Assembly (NCBI GenBank): GCA_029582155.1
Contig: CM055895.1
Location: 58,469,028 to 58,533,027 of the forward strand
Direction: 5' to 3'
DNA from: Panopea generosa
Lineage: Eukaryota; Mollusca; Bivalvia; Adapedonta; Hiatellidae
Length of the DNA: 64,000 bases
Positions 12,300 through 24,412 of this stretch are shown here, in pieces. The stretch's first letter is position 1. Every line of letters starts with the position of its first letter. Made by a program: the position numbers and the translations under genes. The notes beneath the pieces are model-generated. The model had not been told where the DNA came from. It did no database searches and worked only from the letters and a program-made list of their open reading frames with translations.

Positions 12300-13262
12300 T
12301 ATATAACTCAGATTTAATAGTTACTCGATACGTAATAACATGGCGTCTATTACTTACCATCTATCAATTTCATGGTATTTTTATCAATTTATGATAGAAT
12401 GCATTCAATTTTTACCATCTAACAGTTTCATGGTAGATTTATCGATATATGATAACAGTTCATTCAATTCTTACTATCTGCAGTTTCATGGTAGTTTAAA
12501 CAACATCTCATATATGACCTTCCGTCATTCTTAAAATAGCAATTATATGTCTGCATATTTTTTTTCATTTATAATATAAACAATCACATACCAATTATGT
12601 ATCTATTGACTTTGTGAATATCAGAATAAGCATCCATAAAATTTAATTACACATTTCAATCAATTCTAACATGATGAATTTCAATATTTCATCGTAAACA
12701 CGATATCAATAGCTCAAAATACGTCCTCAGATTCCTCGGCCTTTATTCTAACAAAACGACTCTCAATACCGCAGATGTGAAATTAAATTACAGACATTCT
12801 CGTCGGAATGGATATGAATGATTTTTAAAACTTTACTTAGATCTGATAACGTCAAAATATATCAATCAGACATTTAAATAACTCGACCATAAACAACATA
12901 ATATAAAATTCACATACCCATCTGCCGTTATGTAAAGGAACAGTAACATGTTTAATCCTTCTCGTCACGACAACTCCGAAAAATGTTTTTGCTAGACTGG
13001 ACAGTGTTTCCATAATACAGTCAGACATATATAGTAAAACAATCCACATACCTTAGTGGATTTCGTGCAAATTATTAATCAACAACTTTCAAATATCGTA
13101 CGATATGGTACAATGCAGATTAGGCCGAATGTAAGTTTTACTTAGTTTTATAAGTATTGATTACTTCTCTGACCTTATTTACTACATCTAAATTATACTT
13201 GATTCAGTTCAATTAAAACTGCACTTATACTTCTATCACTTCAATACTTAGTCTCTACTATA
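12300..13262. other. AT-rich spacer
   Basis: 12320-12530 has loosely repeated text (TTTCATGGTA, TTTATCGATATATGATA) like a degenerate short repeat of about 65 bp. No convincing gene. A 65-codon minus ORF at 12852-13049 has no motif I recognise. Confidence 0.35.
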
Positions 13263-13267
13263 CTCAC

Positions 13268-13645
13268 TAATCTAATCTTCCTTTACCTCATTCGACAATC
13301 TACTTAGATAATCTGGACCTACATTATCTCTTCCATGAATTGCTTGAATTCTCATCCTATATGGTTGTAGTGCTAACGCCCATCTCATCAACCTAAACTT
13401 TGCCATCTTCGACTTATTCAAATAAGTGAGAGGCTGGTGATCCGTTTCTAATATGAATTTCTTACTGAACAAGAACCGGTGGAATTTCGAAATTCCAAAA
13501 ATCACCCCTCAATAACTGAATAGTTCTTTTCCCTGTCTAGTAATTTCTTGCTCCCATAAACCACTGGTAATTTCTCACTTTCTGTTTTCTGTAGCAATAC
13601 CACATATAGTTGGTTCAGTTCATCATCAAGGATGCCCGTGTTAAA
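13268..13645 (-). pseudogene. Ty3/gypsy retrotransposon RNase H relic
   Basis: On the minus strand one frame (about 13645 down to 13508) reads KLLDREKNYSVIE, the start of the retroelement RNase H domain. A frame shift then leads to FHRFLFSKKFILETDHQPLT, followed by LMRWALALQPYRM and GRDNVGPDYLSRLS. ETDHQPLTYL, RWALALQPY and the D-x-LSR tail are the usual Ty3/gypsy RNase H signatures. A stop and frame shift near 13506 show it is dead. No integrase, LTR or gag was seen beside it, so this is an isolated fragment of a pol gene. Confidence 0.85.
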
Positions 13646-13649
13646 ATAC

Positions 13650-16600
13650 CAGATAGCTTAATTGTGTAGTTAAATTTTTAATCTTAGAATTTCAATATTT
13701 TAGCAGTTTGTGTAAACTTATATTATTATATGATATATACTAAGTCGTTAAATGACAACTTTGTTAATGTATTATAATGAAGATGATTAGATGATACCAG
13801 AAACCGGATTTACAGTTTTTTTACAGATCCAAATATGTACACATTCAATAGATCACCTTTTTATTGAAAACTATTTTTCAAGTTGACCGTGTCAAAACAT
13901 TAACAGTGAAATTGGTTTGTACAAATATCCAATGATTGAAAAACAAACAAACAAATGTGACAACCGTTTCTGAAAATGTCTATTCCTCTTAAAAATGCAC
14001 CTGGTCCGGTCACCGGACTCATGTTCTCTCAATTGCTTATCTAGTGACGTGTAGTGATGTCAGATTTGTTTTCAAATTTGAATAAACCAGTGCATAAATT
14101 GTACTGTTCCAAATTGCAAAATATATATACAATTACATGTCCTTGCGTTTGCAAGTATGGTCAACGATAGCATCAAAAACAGATCTCTTAAATACGAACT
14201 AACGTTTAGCATAGAGTTAAAAGTATCAACCATGTTTTTTTTCTGACATCATTAATAGGCAGCAATAAATATAAAGTAGGTCGGATAAATGGACCACAGG
14301 TTCTTTGTAGATAAAGTTCGGACCGCTGTTTTAGTAATATCATGTTACCATGAGATCCCTTTGGCTACCTTTATTTTGGGGATACAATATTTTTATGAAA
14401 TCCCCATTTGATGAAGTATGTGTATAGATGAAAAGATTGTTTAAGATAATTTTTATTCAGTGTAGTGATGTGTCAGTTTAATGCTTTATCTCCTTTTCGG
14501 TATCAGGTTTTTCTTCTTTTCTACGGCATTGTCTTGCAATCAAAATCATGTCTTTAGAAATCAAGGCGATCGACTTAAGAAATCTAGGAACACAGAATAA
14601 TTTGATTTAACGAAAACTCAGAGAATGTATCTGTGAATCCACATATAATGAAAGTAAGAAATCACTTAAGTTAATTTTATATTAAGCTTCAGATACTATC
14701 TAAAATGTTATTAAAAAGGTAAAGTAAGTAATTTTATCAATAAAAAACGTGTTACTAATTTGCTACTTTAGTGGAGTTGTTGTTGCCCCTATAGTGTAGG
14801 TTAAGTGGTTCGGTTTATACATTACGAATGTTAAACGAACAGCGTTGGTGGAAGAAGTTTGGCATTAAACCAAATATAAAGTTCAGGCACCTGTTGGTAA
14901 TTAGTTAAACGCCAATTAATGCAGGTAAATGAACATAGAACGGATATCTTGATATGTGTTAATAATAAAACATTTTTTTTGTATTAAATGGTGGTATGAT
15001 GGTCATTTAAATCCCTATGTTTACAGTGTTTGAAAACAGTGCTTGGTATTATACTAGAATTATTAATCAGTTACCATTAAAGTAAGAAATGTCTGGTACA
15101 ATTTTATTGATAAAAAAAAATGCATGTCCAACAAGAATTATAACACTTCAGAGGACACAGTCTATAAAACAGCACACACGTAATAAATGTAAATGGCCAT
15201 AGACAAAATTTGACGATTGCTGAATAAACTTTAAACTTGAATTAAAATATAATAATCATATATACATTATAATAATTATCATAATTATAATACATAACTT
15301 ACAGAAGATTGGTAACAGGTGTCATTGGAACGAACAAAGGCGTTGTCGGAATTCACAATTATATAAGTACCATATTTTCAATTTTAATGAAATTCCGATT
15401 GCAAGCATGCTTCAACAACTCGATATTATCAAATCAGTTTACGCAGCTAAGAGTTACCATCAATAAGACAAGTGTGCATATAATACCGATGTGTTCACTA
15501 CAGTTAAAGGGTTGTTACTGTAAATGCCCTGATTAACCTTGCTTTGTGTAATTTCCGAAATGATCGCCTGAAACAAGCTTTTGTAGACAGTGATTTATTT
15601 TTATTTAAAGAAGTCAACGAGAGTGAAGTATAATTGCCTGTAAAACTTGCTCAAAATCTCTGAAATAAGTTAAATGCTGTTGCGTCTATTTCATGGTTTG
15701 GAGTTCATGTAAGTACGTTCTATGGAGGAGCAGTTGTTTTAATTTGTAAGTGGCAATTGATTACCTTATAACAGGCATTGGCACTGTGAAATGTCATTTC
15801 AACATTATTTTAAACTTCTTTATCTTTTATTTTGCTTTAAACGTTTCCTTGAATTTCAAAACCTAGTAATTGATCGAGTAATAGCTCCAAGGCCATTATA
15901 TATGAAACAATGTTAATGAACCCATATCTGCTAAATCGCTTATATCCCCAAGTGCATATATTCAAATCTACATTTTTCGCTGCTTGTATCTATATTTCTA
16001 CTACCCGTTACACTGTCGTTACCTTATTATGTTAAACTGCATTTTAACCATTTCTTAATTGTCAAAATAGTCACATTAGTAAAGTATGAGAAACTATTTT
16101 GTCTAGTAGAAGGCCTTGCAAGAACATTCTCAATGAAACAAAACAATGTCACAGTACATACTTATTACTGGGACATAACCATACCGGCTAAGTGACAAAA
16201 TGGGTCTGGTACGGTCAATGATAAAAATAACTACTGGGGAACAAAACAAAACATAACTAGTATAATATATAAGCAAAATAAACAAATGGAATTCTAAATT
16301 AAAAAAAACACAAAATAACTTAATTGAATTGTGTCAAATTATTCGATATAATAACCAAATACATGACGGCCATATTGCACCATATGATATTACAAGGGAG
16401 ATAACGCGTATATTGTAAGACAAAGTAAAATGCTCGGACAGGTAAAAGCATAAGCATATGTGTTACCATGGCAACGAGCTATTCATAATTGCATGTAGCA
16501 GATACGTTAAGTAGTCTGCTGCCTCATTAGCATGGTATCTGCTTTTACAAATTCGTAATTATAAACACATTGATAAATAAAATAAAAGTTATGAAAAATA

Positions 16601-16900
16601 TCATTGACCAATATCTTAGCTTATATTATTTAGTTGGGCATATAATTATGTGGGTAGTCATAGGTGCTCATTTCGTCTAAACAGCTTATCGCATGAGATG
16701 ACATGCTGCAGTTTAATGTCATAGGCCCTGTCATTAAAAAAAACAAGAAAATAAGAGCCAAAATGAAAATGTAGTTTAACAACGTTGTTTAGGCTTTACA
16801 TACCATCTATAGCTAAAAGAAAATTCACGAAAACGTTTTAACAACTCATCAAAGAGATAGATAAAGCCATTACCTAACAAAAATCGATATAAAAGTTCAA
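13650..16900. other. AT-rich spacer
   Basis: Mostly featureless. A 75-codon plus ORF at 15309-15536 has no domain I recognise; the opposite strand there shows a donor-like GTAAGT at 15300, but no acceptor pairs with it. No repeat copies were matched elsewhere in the window. Confidence 0.35.
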
Positions 16901-16942
16901 GGTTTGTAGACGTTCTTTTAGTTGGGATTTCCCCATCAACAA

Positions 16943-17254
16943 CCGCCATTTTGAATCCGGTGACGTCACCTTTTTATTTGCGAATATTCAAATGACGGAG
17001 GTCAACCGTGTTTATCTTTTGCGAACAGCAGACTACAGAAATTGACGGACTCGCTCTTGCGTTTGCTCAGCATGTTTTATCTCTTAAATATAAATCTTAG
17101 CAAACAATGGTCATAACCCATTTAATTGATAGCGCGTTTCATTCGTATTTGACCTTCTCATTTGCATATCTGCGGATGCGTCATGGGTAAAATACTTGGT
17201 GGTTACAAGATGGCGGATGCGACTTCAAATGAGGTCACTGATTTAATTGAATAA
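16943..17254 (+). promoter_or_regulatory. promoter-like CpG-containing patch
   Basis: A palindromic cAMP-response element TGACGTCA at 16961-16968 sits next to CCGCCATTTTG (16943-16953, YY1-type on the minus strand). A second YY1-type site AAGATGGCGG lies at 17207-17216 on the plus strand. CpG is much denser than in the flanks. The ATG inside the second YY1 site (17210) opens MADATSNEVTDLIE and stops at 17254, with a weak donor GAG|GTCACT at 17234, as expected of a short first coding exon. Transcription start and gene identity are not known; both orientations remain possible. Confidence 0.4.
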
Positions 17255-17259
17255 TGAAT

Positions 17260-18850
17260 TTGTAGATAGTCTTAATCGTCGGTTAAGTGGTAGGTATTGT
17301 AACGGATTTGGTTGAAAAAGACTAATTGTCATTTTTATCGATATTTTATTAATGCATTTGATCGCAAATAGTAAGAAATCTGTGTTCTGTTATTGACCCT
17401 TATATTACATGTTTTTATATAGACGGGCTATAGAGCTCTGAATTGAGGCCTTACAGGGAATACCGACAACTGAGCTCTATACATAGATCTAATATGTGGG
17501 CATCCAAAGGGATTATAATCACGTCGTTATTATTCATGTGATTTTATGCGATTGTTTACATCCTTCTGTTGCAGTCCATAGTTGTTTTTGTATGTTAATA
17601 ATTATTGTAACGATATTTATTGAAAGGTTTTTCAAAAACAATGTGCTTTCTCCTTTGCGATATTATTTATGATATAACTGTGAACATAATTTCGTGTTTT
17701 GGTTTCATTAATAAGGAGACAGGACATTATGTATACTGTCCTTGCCATAGATCTTAATAGTTTACGTCTAAAATAACTTTATAATAGCTGCTATATTTGA
17801 AGGAGAATAGTTTTATGATATGATGACAGGGGTAGAGAGAAGTCGGTGCATCCCGTTTACCAGGTTAATGTATGAATTGTACTAGTTATTCCTTATATTA
17901 ATTATATTCACAATGGTTCGGTGGCCTTTGCATGCATATAATACATGTTTTGGTTCTATTTTTTATATATATATGTACAGGTTATTTGAATAATGCATAA
18001 CCGAAGTGATGTCTAGCAATACAAATATTACAATATAGCCTTTACATATTTACGACACATCTGACAGAAAGCTAATACAAATATTAAATAAATTACCGTT
18101 AAAGTACATTAACCATTACATGATTTCAGTACTGTCATATCTGTTAGTCTGATTGTGTTAGAATATTACACATTTAATAGTCCATCGAAATTTTTAGTTT
18201 CTACACTTGAATTATCTGTAGAATCATCAAAACAACCAGAGAGAGAGGATAGAAGACTAGCCATTCACATGTATAGTTTCATATTCAACAGTTTAAAAAA
18301 TAATAGTGTTATCATTATAATTCCTGCTATATGAGGACGGATATTTCAATATGAAAGGTTTAAACATTGTCTTAGACTATTTCATTTGCTTGAACAGTAT
18401 ATATATGTTGTAGTAAACACACATATATATAGGGAAGAACATTATTGTGATGAACATGTAAAACCAATTTCTAGTCAAATAATCTGCCACTTGACTTTGA
18501 TCACGAAATTAAACTTTCACACAAGGTAGCATCAATATTGGATTGCCAAAGGCACAGTTGACCCGTCTCTACTAGTGTTCAACTTCCTCCCACGATTTAT
18601 TTTGAAAGATGTTATTAATTTATGGAAATTCGAGCAATTTGTATTACTTTCTGAAAACAAAACGTACTAAATCTCTAAACTAACAGCAAGCAGTTATACT
18701 ACAAAATGTTCTTAGTTTAAGATATATATAGATTGCAGTTTAACGCTATTGTCAACACACGACACGTTTTATATGGCGTTCCGATTTTTATTCAAAATGA
18801 ATCTGAACAGAACCATCGATCATCTCCAAATAACTTCCTTACAAAAGACC
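17260..18850. other. AT-rich spacer
   Basis: No gene supported. Two weak exon-like segments were seen: 17812-17862 on the plus strand, opening FYDMMTGVERSRCIPFT before GTTAATG, and 18655-18540 on the minus strand, where an acceptor TTTTGTTTTCAG precedes about 38 open codons. Neither has independent support. Confidence 0.3.
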
Positions 18851-18854
18851 TTTG

Positions 18855-18952
18855 GACCAAGCAGGGGTCGAACCCCCGACCTAAGTGCTGAGAGGTAAGT
18901 AGACCTTAAAAAACAACACATTACACCACTCTGCCACGGATGGCCCTTTTAA
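18855..18952 (-). repeat. tRNA-like sequence, SINE head or tRNA pseudogene
   Basis: On the minus strand GGCCATCCGTGGCAGAGTGG (A-box-like) and GGGGGTTCGACCCC (B box and T arm) lie about 60 bp apart. A terminal TTGGTCC can pair with the 5' GGGCCAT. A run of T and extra bases between the arms makes a functional tRNA unlikely. Confidence 0.45.
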
Positions 18953-18965
18953 TAAATATAGAGCA

Positions 18966-19150
18966 TTGATAATGATAATAATAATAATGATAATAATAAT
19001 AATAAATATAATATTGATAATGATAATAATAATAATTACAATAATGGTAATAATAATAATAACAATAATAATAATACTAATGTTAATAATGATAACAATA
19101 ATAATAATAATAACAACAATAATAACGCTTATAATAATAATACCGATTTC
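18966..19150. repeat. AAT trinucleotide microsatellite
   Basis: About 185 bp of AATAATAAT broken by GATAAT, AAC and similar units. A plus ORF of almost pure Ile/Met across it is a translation of the repeat. Confidence 0.95.
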
Positions 19151-19175
19151 CTTTAATATATTTTGATCAGATTCA

Positions 19176-19310
19176 TTATGATAAACTGAAACCGACCATT
19201 ATTGTATTATTTGTTCGAAGAGCACGGACAACATCAGCGTGTTCAACGCCAAAGGTACATCCCGTTCCAATTACACCAACTACGCAAGCATAGCTTTTTT
19301 TATTTTGAAG
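19176..19310 (-). CDS. candidate exon resembling a Rossmann-fold oxidoreductase
   Basis: On the minus strand, codons from 19283 down to 19176 read VVGVIGTGCTFGVEHADVVR and then ALRTNNTIMVGFSLS before a stop. A hydrophobic strand followed by GTGxxxG and an H-A-x-x-V-x-A-L helix is the nucleotide-binding start of Rossmann enzymes such as the Gfo/Idh/MocA family. An extracellular ANF-receptor type domain is a weaker alternative. The codons are GC-rich at third positions, unlike the surrounding AT-rich DNA. Possible splice sites are an acceptor ending GCGTAG at 19281 and a donor within the last few codons, both weak. The opposite strand is also open, so the strand call rests on the motif. Confidence 0.35.
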   Translation of the reverse strand, partial: LQNKKSYACVVGVIGTGCTFGVEHADVVRALRTNNTIMVGFSLS

Positions 19311-19329
19311 ACTATTTGTTTACAAGTTT

Positions 19330-20940
19330 GAACTCTGACTCATAATCAATATATAGATATAACGATGCACCTCTCCTGGTATTAATGCAATTATCTATGT
19401 TGCAACTAGACATTTCAACAGTATCTTATAAAGATTTATAAAAGCTTGCAAGATGTTTTATGACGATCGGTGCAAACAAGACGCACAAAAGTGCATGTTC
19501 AGAGGTAAACCGTCTATGATCCATGCTGTAAATAACATAGATGTCCCAAACTAATGCCAAAATTCCCGTATTTATGAAGGCGGAGTTTTTTATTCAGTGC
19601 AATGAGTTACAGAACCGTTGCCAGGATACAGACTTGCTTACGAAGCATAATAATAGCCAATACAATACGAGAAAGCGTGCAGGTAGATAACCCAATGCCA
19701 GAGATGATACCAAGTTCTTTTTGGATATCTGCCCTTTGCTAAAACGAATCTATCAAGAATTGTTAACTTAGTGTAAACAGAAAGTATTATCGAATTGATA
19801 TAATTATGTTTTAGGAAGCAACACTACGAAATTGTCATTTTTCTAAGATCACTTTTTACTTTCGAAAGTTTCTATATCTGTACGCATTACTTATTTTCAA
19901 AATTACATTTTTCATAAATCTTGAAAATAGTTTATACTTTACTGTGATTGGGAATGTTAGCGTTAATTTTATTGTTATTATTTGAATGATATATTAGTTA
20001 TATCTGTGTTATTGAATTTGAATTTCAAGTGCATCGCACAATTAATTTATTTTATTATTTTATTGGAGGACAATACCATTACTTACCTGCCCACAATGTA
20101 TGTTCCCCACTTATATCAGTGCACCATTTAGATTATAGAAATGGGTCTAGCTTAATCTAGATTAAGCTTTAGTTTTACTTAATACAATGTCATGGGTGTG
20201 TTCGCGAATCAACGCATATATAACGTCATCACCTGTATGCGTACTGGTGTGCTATGGATTTCCTTACTTTTGCACTCAGAGTTACCAACATCAGGACGAA
20301 CAAGGAATAGTAAAAATTAGTGTATTGGTACTAAATGTGCGTTATTGATAGTTGATTATTTAAGAACCACTGATTATATGAACAGCTTTACATACCATCT
20401 GTATCGTAATTATTGCATAAAACCGTGCAATGGAGTAGAAATACTGATAATAATGCAACAAAAAACAAAAAAAAACAAACAAACAACAGCTATTATTCGA
20501 CCCAAAGCTATATACAAACTAATTAATATTATCGATTCACGGTAGGGGTAAAGTCGGATATTTTCAACAGCACCCCCGCAGTGTCTTATGTTGGGCAAAA
20601 TGAAAGTATAGCACCATTTGCACTTTGTGACTTTCCGTAATAATCAATTCATGATTGCTAGAAGTATGAGAAAAGAGATTTATATCATTATACTTTTCAT
20701 GGATTGGATACAGATAACCGTAGTAAAAATCAGTCAACATAAAAGTCTTAAGTTCAAAGAACGTTATGACTTTGCTTATTGTTATATTCTTTGTATACAA
20801 CATGACATGTGTGATAAAGATGAGTGGTTCTGTACGGCTGTTAATTAAGTGGTCGTTTCTACTCAGTCTGGCAAGTTGTATAATTATATATGTAAACTCA
20901 GTGCTATGACTAACTTTTCCTGACTGATAGTTTACCAAAA
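19330..20940. other. AT-rich spacer with one 136-codon ORF
   Basis: No recognised gene. The minus ORF 20564-20974 is the longest non-repeat ORF in the window, but it starts in the LINE relic and shows no domain. Around 19640-19740 the minus strand reads ADIQKEL and GLSTCTLSRIVLA, faintly like a helix-turn-helix of a Harbinger-type transposase; this is too weak to call. Confidence 0.3.
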
Positions 20941-20974
20941 TATGATATAGGAAGGGTCGATATACTGGTGACAC

Positions 20975-21155
20975 TCAGGTCCTAAAACGACCTGGACATA
21001 CTCCAGAAGTGGAAAGAAGACTTGATGATGTCGCGCGCGAGATGATCCGCATCACAAAGAAGAGAAACTCTATCCAGATCACAAACAACATTCACGGCCA
21101 AGACATGTCTTTCGCCAAAGCAAGTACCTTGAAGTGCACTTTTCACAAAACCTAA
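20975..21155 (+). pseudogene. non-LTR retrotransposon reverse transcriptase relic
   Basis: One frame reads NDLDILQKWKEDLMMS and, after a small deletion near 21032, another reads EMIRITKKRNSIQ then NNIHGQDMSFAKASTL. This is the conserved stretch after the catalytic palm in jockey/CR1-type LINEs (LQ-DL-x-L-x-x-W, then KCEVIRI-type, then the INIHG block). The GC content is well above the flanks, as expected of a once-coding insertion. The missing bases between the two blocks and the stop at 21153 show decay. The rest of the LINE is not recognisable nearby. Confidence 0.65.
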
Positions 21156-21159
21156 TATA

Positions 21160-21836
21160 AAACTAAATATTATCCTTTACAAAATAAATCAAGTACTGGT
21201 TCTGAGATAAGTCTGTAAAACGTTTTCAAAGTCATGAAAATAGAACTCTTCTCCACGTTAAAACTCTCAAATGTGTCTACTTTCTAAAGTATGTACATGA
21301 AATACTATTTGCAATATTGTGCATATAAATAGCAGTGAAAAATACCTTATGAAATGATCACACATCTGAGAAATAAATAAAGAAAATCAAGTTATGAGAC
21401 ATCGACACCTGTGTAAGTGTAGCAGGTTAGAGCCCAAGTAGAGATGTTTGTTAAGACGGTGTTTTAAACAATGTAAACACTGCTGGCTGCAGCTTGGTGT
21501 TCATTGCCAATGTTCTGTTAATTTGCAAGTGCGTCAGAAGAAAAAACAACAACACTGCATTGTATTCTGGTGTTGTTGTATAGGATACAGAGACATACTG
21601 TTACAGAGATATCAGATTGCAATAGATAGATGTTTGTTTAACTAGAGGTTAATCCAATATTTATTGATATATGCTGGAGTTTAGTTTTATTCGCAGGGGA
21701 ATACATTATGTACATACTAGTATATGATGAACAGGTATCTAAGTAAAATCAGGAATGTTATAATTTAAAACGGTAAGGTAAAATGTACCAGTGGTACAAA
21801 CAAGCATGTTAGAACTGAGCTTAAATTCAGCGAACT
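21160..21836. other. AT-rich spacer
   Basis: No gene or repeat recognised. A 65-codon ORF (21448-21645) is Cys/Gln-rich without a known motif. Confidence 0.35.
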
Positions 21837-21837
21837 T

Positions 21838-21995
21838 TTAAGGGTCATGGGCTCGATCCTCCGCAAAAGCCACGTGTGGTGACCTTGAGCAAGACACCAT
21901 TTCCGCATACGCTTTGTACTGGTTATACCCAGAAAAACTTCGAGCGTGATTTGTATACGCAGCAATCACTTGTATCACAATCGGAGTAAAATAAA
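21838..21995 (+). repeat. SINE family B
   Basis: A degenerate B box GGGCTCGATCCTCC precedes GTGTGGTGACCTTGAGCAAG, a TACTGGTTATACCCAG block and the tail TATCACAATCGGAGTAAAAT followed by AAATAA. Other copies are at 36115, 42055, 46055 and 59800. Confidence 0.75.
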
Positions 21996-21999
21996 TAAG

Positions 22000-22815
22000 T
22001 TAACACTAAACTTTTGAGTCTAAAAATCAGATTCGGGCTCAAAATCTGAAATATACTGAAAGAAACAGGTAATTGGCCACCTAACTTTTTATGTACATGA
22101 ACTTTTTTTGTGTTATTTTCTCAAAAAGTATCAATATACTTTCCTTGAAATTTGGACTTCAAATAAGAAAGTCCATTTAGGCCATGAAACGTGTCTCTGT
22201 TAATTTCGTATTGCTCGTTTACAATTTTTAATAATAATACTCGATATTTTGACGATAATAAAAACAGCCAATTTCAATGTTATATAAGTAGAGAATATCT
22301 AAAAATATGATTTATTACTTAACATTTGCTATTAAATAGAATTTAAAAATTAGAAATTTTGAACTTGAGTCTTAGTTTTTACTCTCAAAAGTTAATTGAA
22401 CTCAAGCCGCGCTGGTACATGCTTTTAATGAAGCATTAAACTTGAATGTACACTTGTAATACATGATATCAATGATTAATGCACACTACTGTTATTTGGC
22501 AGCACATCTATAGATGTATTATATGCACCAAGAAGACAATAAATCTATTGTGGCAAGAACAATGCACAGTCGGCTTTGTATAAAATAATATGTATAGATA
22601 ATGCATGCTTTCATTCCTAAATGTCAAAAGATAGCAATCCGGTACAAGTATAGGGTACGCTCACCGAGTATCTGGCGATGCAGAGATAGCCGAGTCAAGG
22701 ACAGAATGACTGGCATGATCCTTGGGCGGTGTATTCACCTACATCTCATCTATCTACATACAGGTAAGGTAAGCAAGATGGCGAAGTGCTGTTGTAAACA
22801 GGTGTAAATTTGAGA
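22000..22815. other. AT-rich spacer with a possible exon end
   Basis: At 22760 the plus strand has a strong donor (CTACATACAG|GTAAGG). The 80 bp before it are open in two frames, one reading QGQNDWHDPWAVYSPT after GAGATAG. No acceptor of quality is seen. Noted, not called. Confidence 0.3.
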
Positions 22816-23364
22816 GGATTACAGGTAAAACGGCCTGGAAATGTTCCAATTCAGAGCCATTGTTTCCTGAATAACGTGCAAGCCTCGTCTTTGATTACAC
22901 TGAGGTCAGGTATTCTTCTTCCGAGGTTACACATAAAAATGCGATAAAAGAGAGTAATCATAGAATGTAGAATTTAATTCAAAGAATGACTGATTAGTCA
23001 TTTACAATTAATCATTAAACAATTAGGGAAGTCAGCACATTAGTGTTGAACTGGTATGCGTTTATTTTATAAACAAGTGTACGAAATGCACAAAAAGAAT
23101 TGTGGTACGGAATTATTATGCTGTTGAAAAACACGATATATATATACACGATATATATATAATCACTTTATCGGTATTTCTTAGGTTCTGATTCTACCAA
23201 TGAGGAGTAGTTTGCTTAAGTTGCAAGAAGTTGTTTTACATTCGATGTAAAAGGAAAAAAACTAAAGTTAGGATCATGATAGGCGTGTTTATCGGTCTTT
23301 TATCACGATGTATTCCAAATATTTTGATGGGAAACACCGTTTTCGCATAACACTGATTATAACG

Positions 23365-23590
23365 TCAAGTTTGTTTTATTGGTAGAAGAAGAATATACAG
23401 ATGTATACGCGTGATTCGAATTACCTTTTTCCGGTTATCGACTAGCAAACATTTACATAAAATTGTCGGACTGAGCTTGACTCGAAACCACGACCTAAGC
23501 GATGACAAGCTAAGAATCATGAGAACGCTTGGTATTGGATGACCTAATAGTTTTTTTATCGGGAAAATAGAATTCCATATTAATCCCATA
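23365..23590 (-). repeat. SINE family D relic (copy in duplication 1)
   Basis: TTTATTGGTAGAAGAAGAAT is followed, about 100 bp on, by GCTTGACTCGAAACCACGAC and a run toward a degraded tRNA-like head in reverse. The layout is that of an invertebrate tRNA-SINE read on the minus strand. A similar relic is at 35940-36055. The ORF across it is incidental. Confidence 0.4.
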
Positions 23591-24295
23591 ATTCACCGAA
23601 TCAGTGTTTGCGCCAACGTGAGCACATCTATCACAATACCATACACATACTCAATACATGAATTAATCATACCAAGTACTATACAAACGTATAGCAGGAG
23701 TGAAATAGCTACTACAGCAGAACGGTCAGTGGTAAAGCCGCCACTAAGGACCTAATGCCTTGTTTACGGATGCAACATACATCGTTCTTTCCCAACATCG
23801 TCACTTCATAAAGCATAATGGTGTAAACATGGTAAGCCACATCAGACTCCACTACTACAATAGAAAAAAACATGCTCATATGTGTTGTATAACTCCACCC
23901 CTCTCTCACACACACACGCCCTGTGAATATAAAGTGAATATATAAGTAAACTCAACAACAAATTGATGCTATACGAAGATATACTTGATTACCTTATAGA
24001 AGTCAGTACATCAATATAATAACAAGTAAGAGGATAGGGAGAGGAGGTGGGAGGGACATAACAATGAACCAAATGTCTGTTTAAATTTTATGAAAAAATT
24101 GTCATCTTTGAATCCCCAAAAAAGGGAATGTATATGTATATGTCCAACAATAGATGTAACTTTAAAAAAGAGCAAAGCCACAACAACAGCCTAGACAGTA
24201 ATTGATATGCAAAATAAACGTAATAAACACACATACGTATAAAAAATCTGACAACCAGGTTTCACCGACTTGAAACAGCCAGCAACTCAACAACC

Positions 24296-24412
24296 ATTAG
24301 GTAGCTTAACCTTAGGGTTAGTTAACCTAGGGTTAGTTATCTAGGGTAAGTTAACCTTGGGTTAGTTACCTAGGGTTAGTTACCTAGGGTTAGTTAACCT
24401 AGGGTTAATTAC
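24296..24412. repeat. telomere-like CCTAGGGTTAGTTAA repeat, copy 1
   Basis: About eight imperfect units of TTAGGGTTAGTTAACC and TTACC variants. They contain the animal telomere hexamer TTAGGG spaced by TTAGTTAAC or TTAGTTACC. This is an interstitial short array within the duplicated block, not a chromosome end. Confidence 0.7.

Noticed and set aside
18966-19166. 66-codon Ile/Met-rich ORF
   Set aside because: It is the translation of an AAT microsatellite.
19205-19310. Plus-strand exon at the Rossmann-like segment
   Set aside because: The plus frame (NISVFNAKGTSRSNYTNYAS) is open and GC-rich, but the minus reading has a recognisable fold signature. Plus openness is probably a shadow.
19640-19745. 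Harbinger-type transposase helix-turn-helix on the minus strand
   Set aside because: Only a faint resemblance over about 20 residues; no DDE motif or terminal repeats found.
20564-20974. 136-codon minus ORF as a gene
   Set aside because: Longest unique ORF, but no domain, no splice context, and it starts within a LINE relic on the other strand.
20950-21120. Host exon on the plus strand (a single frame is open for 70 codons)
   Set aside because: Reading the neighbouring frame gives NDLDILQKWKEDLMMS, a LINE reverse-transcriptase motif, so the open frame is a deletion product of a retroelement relic.
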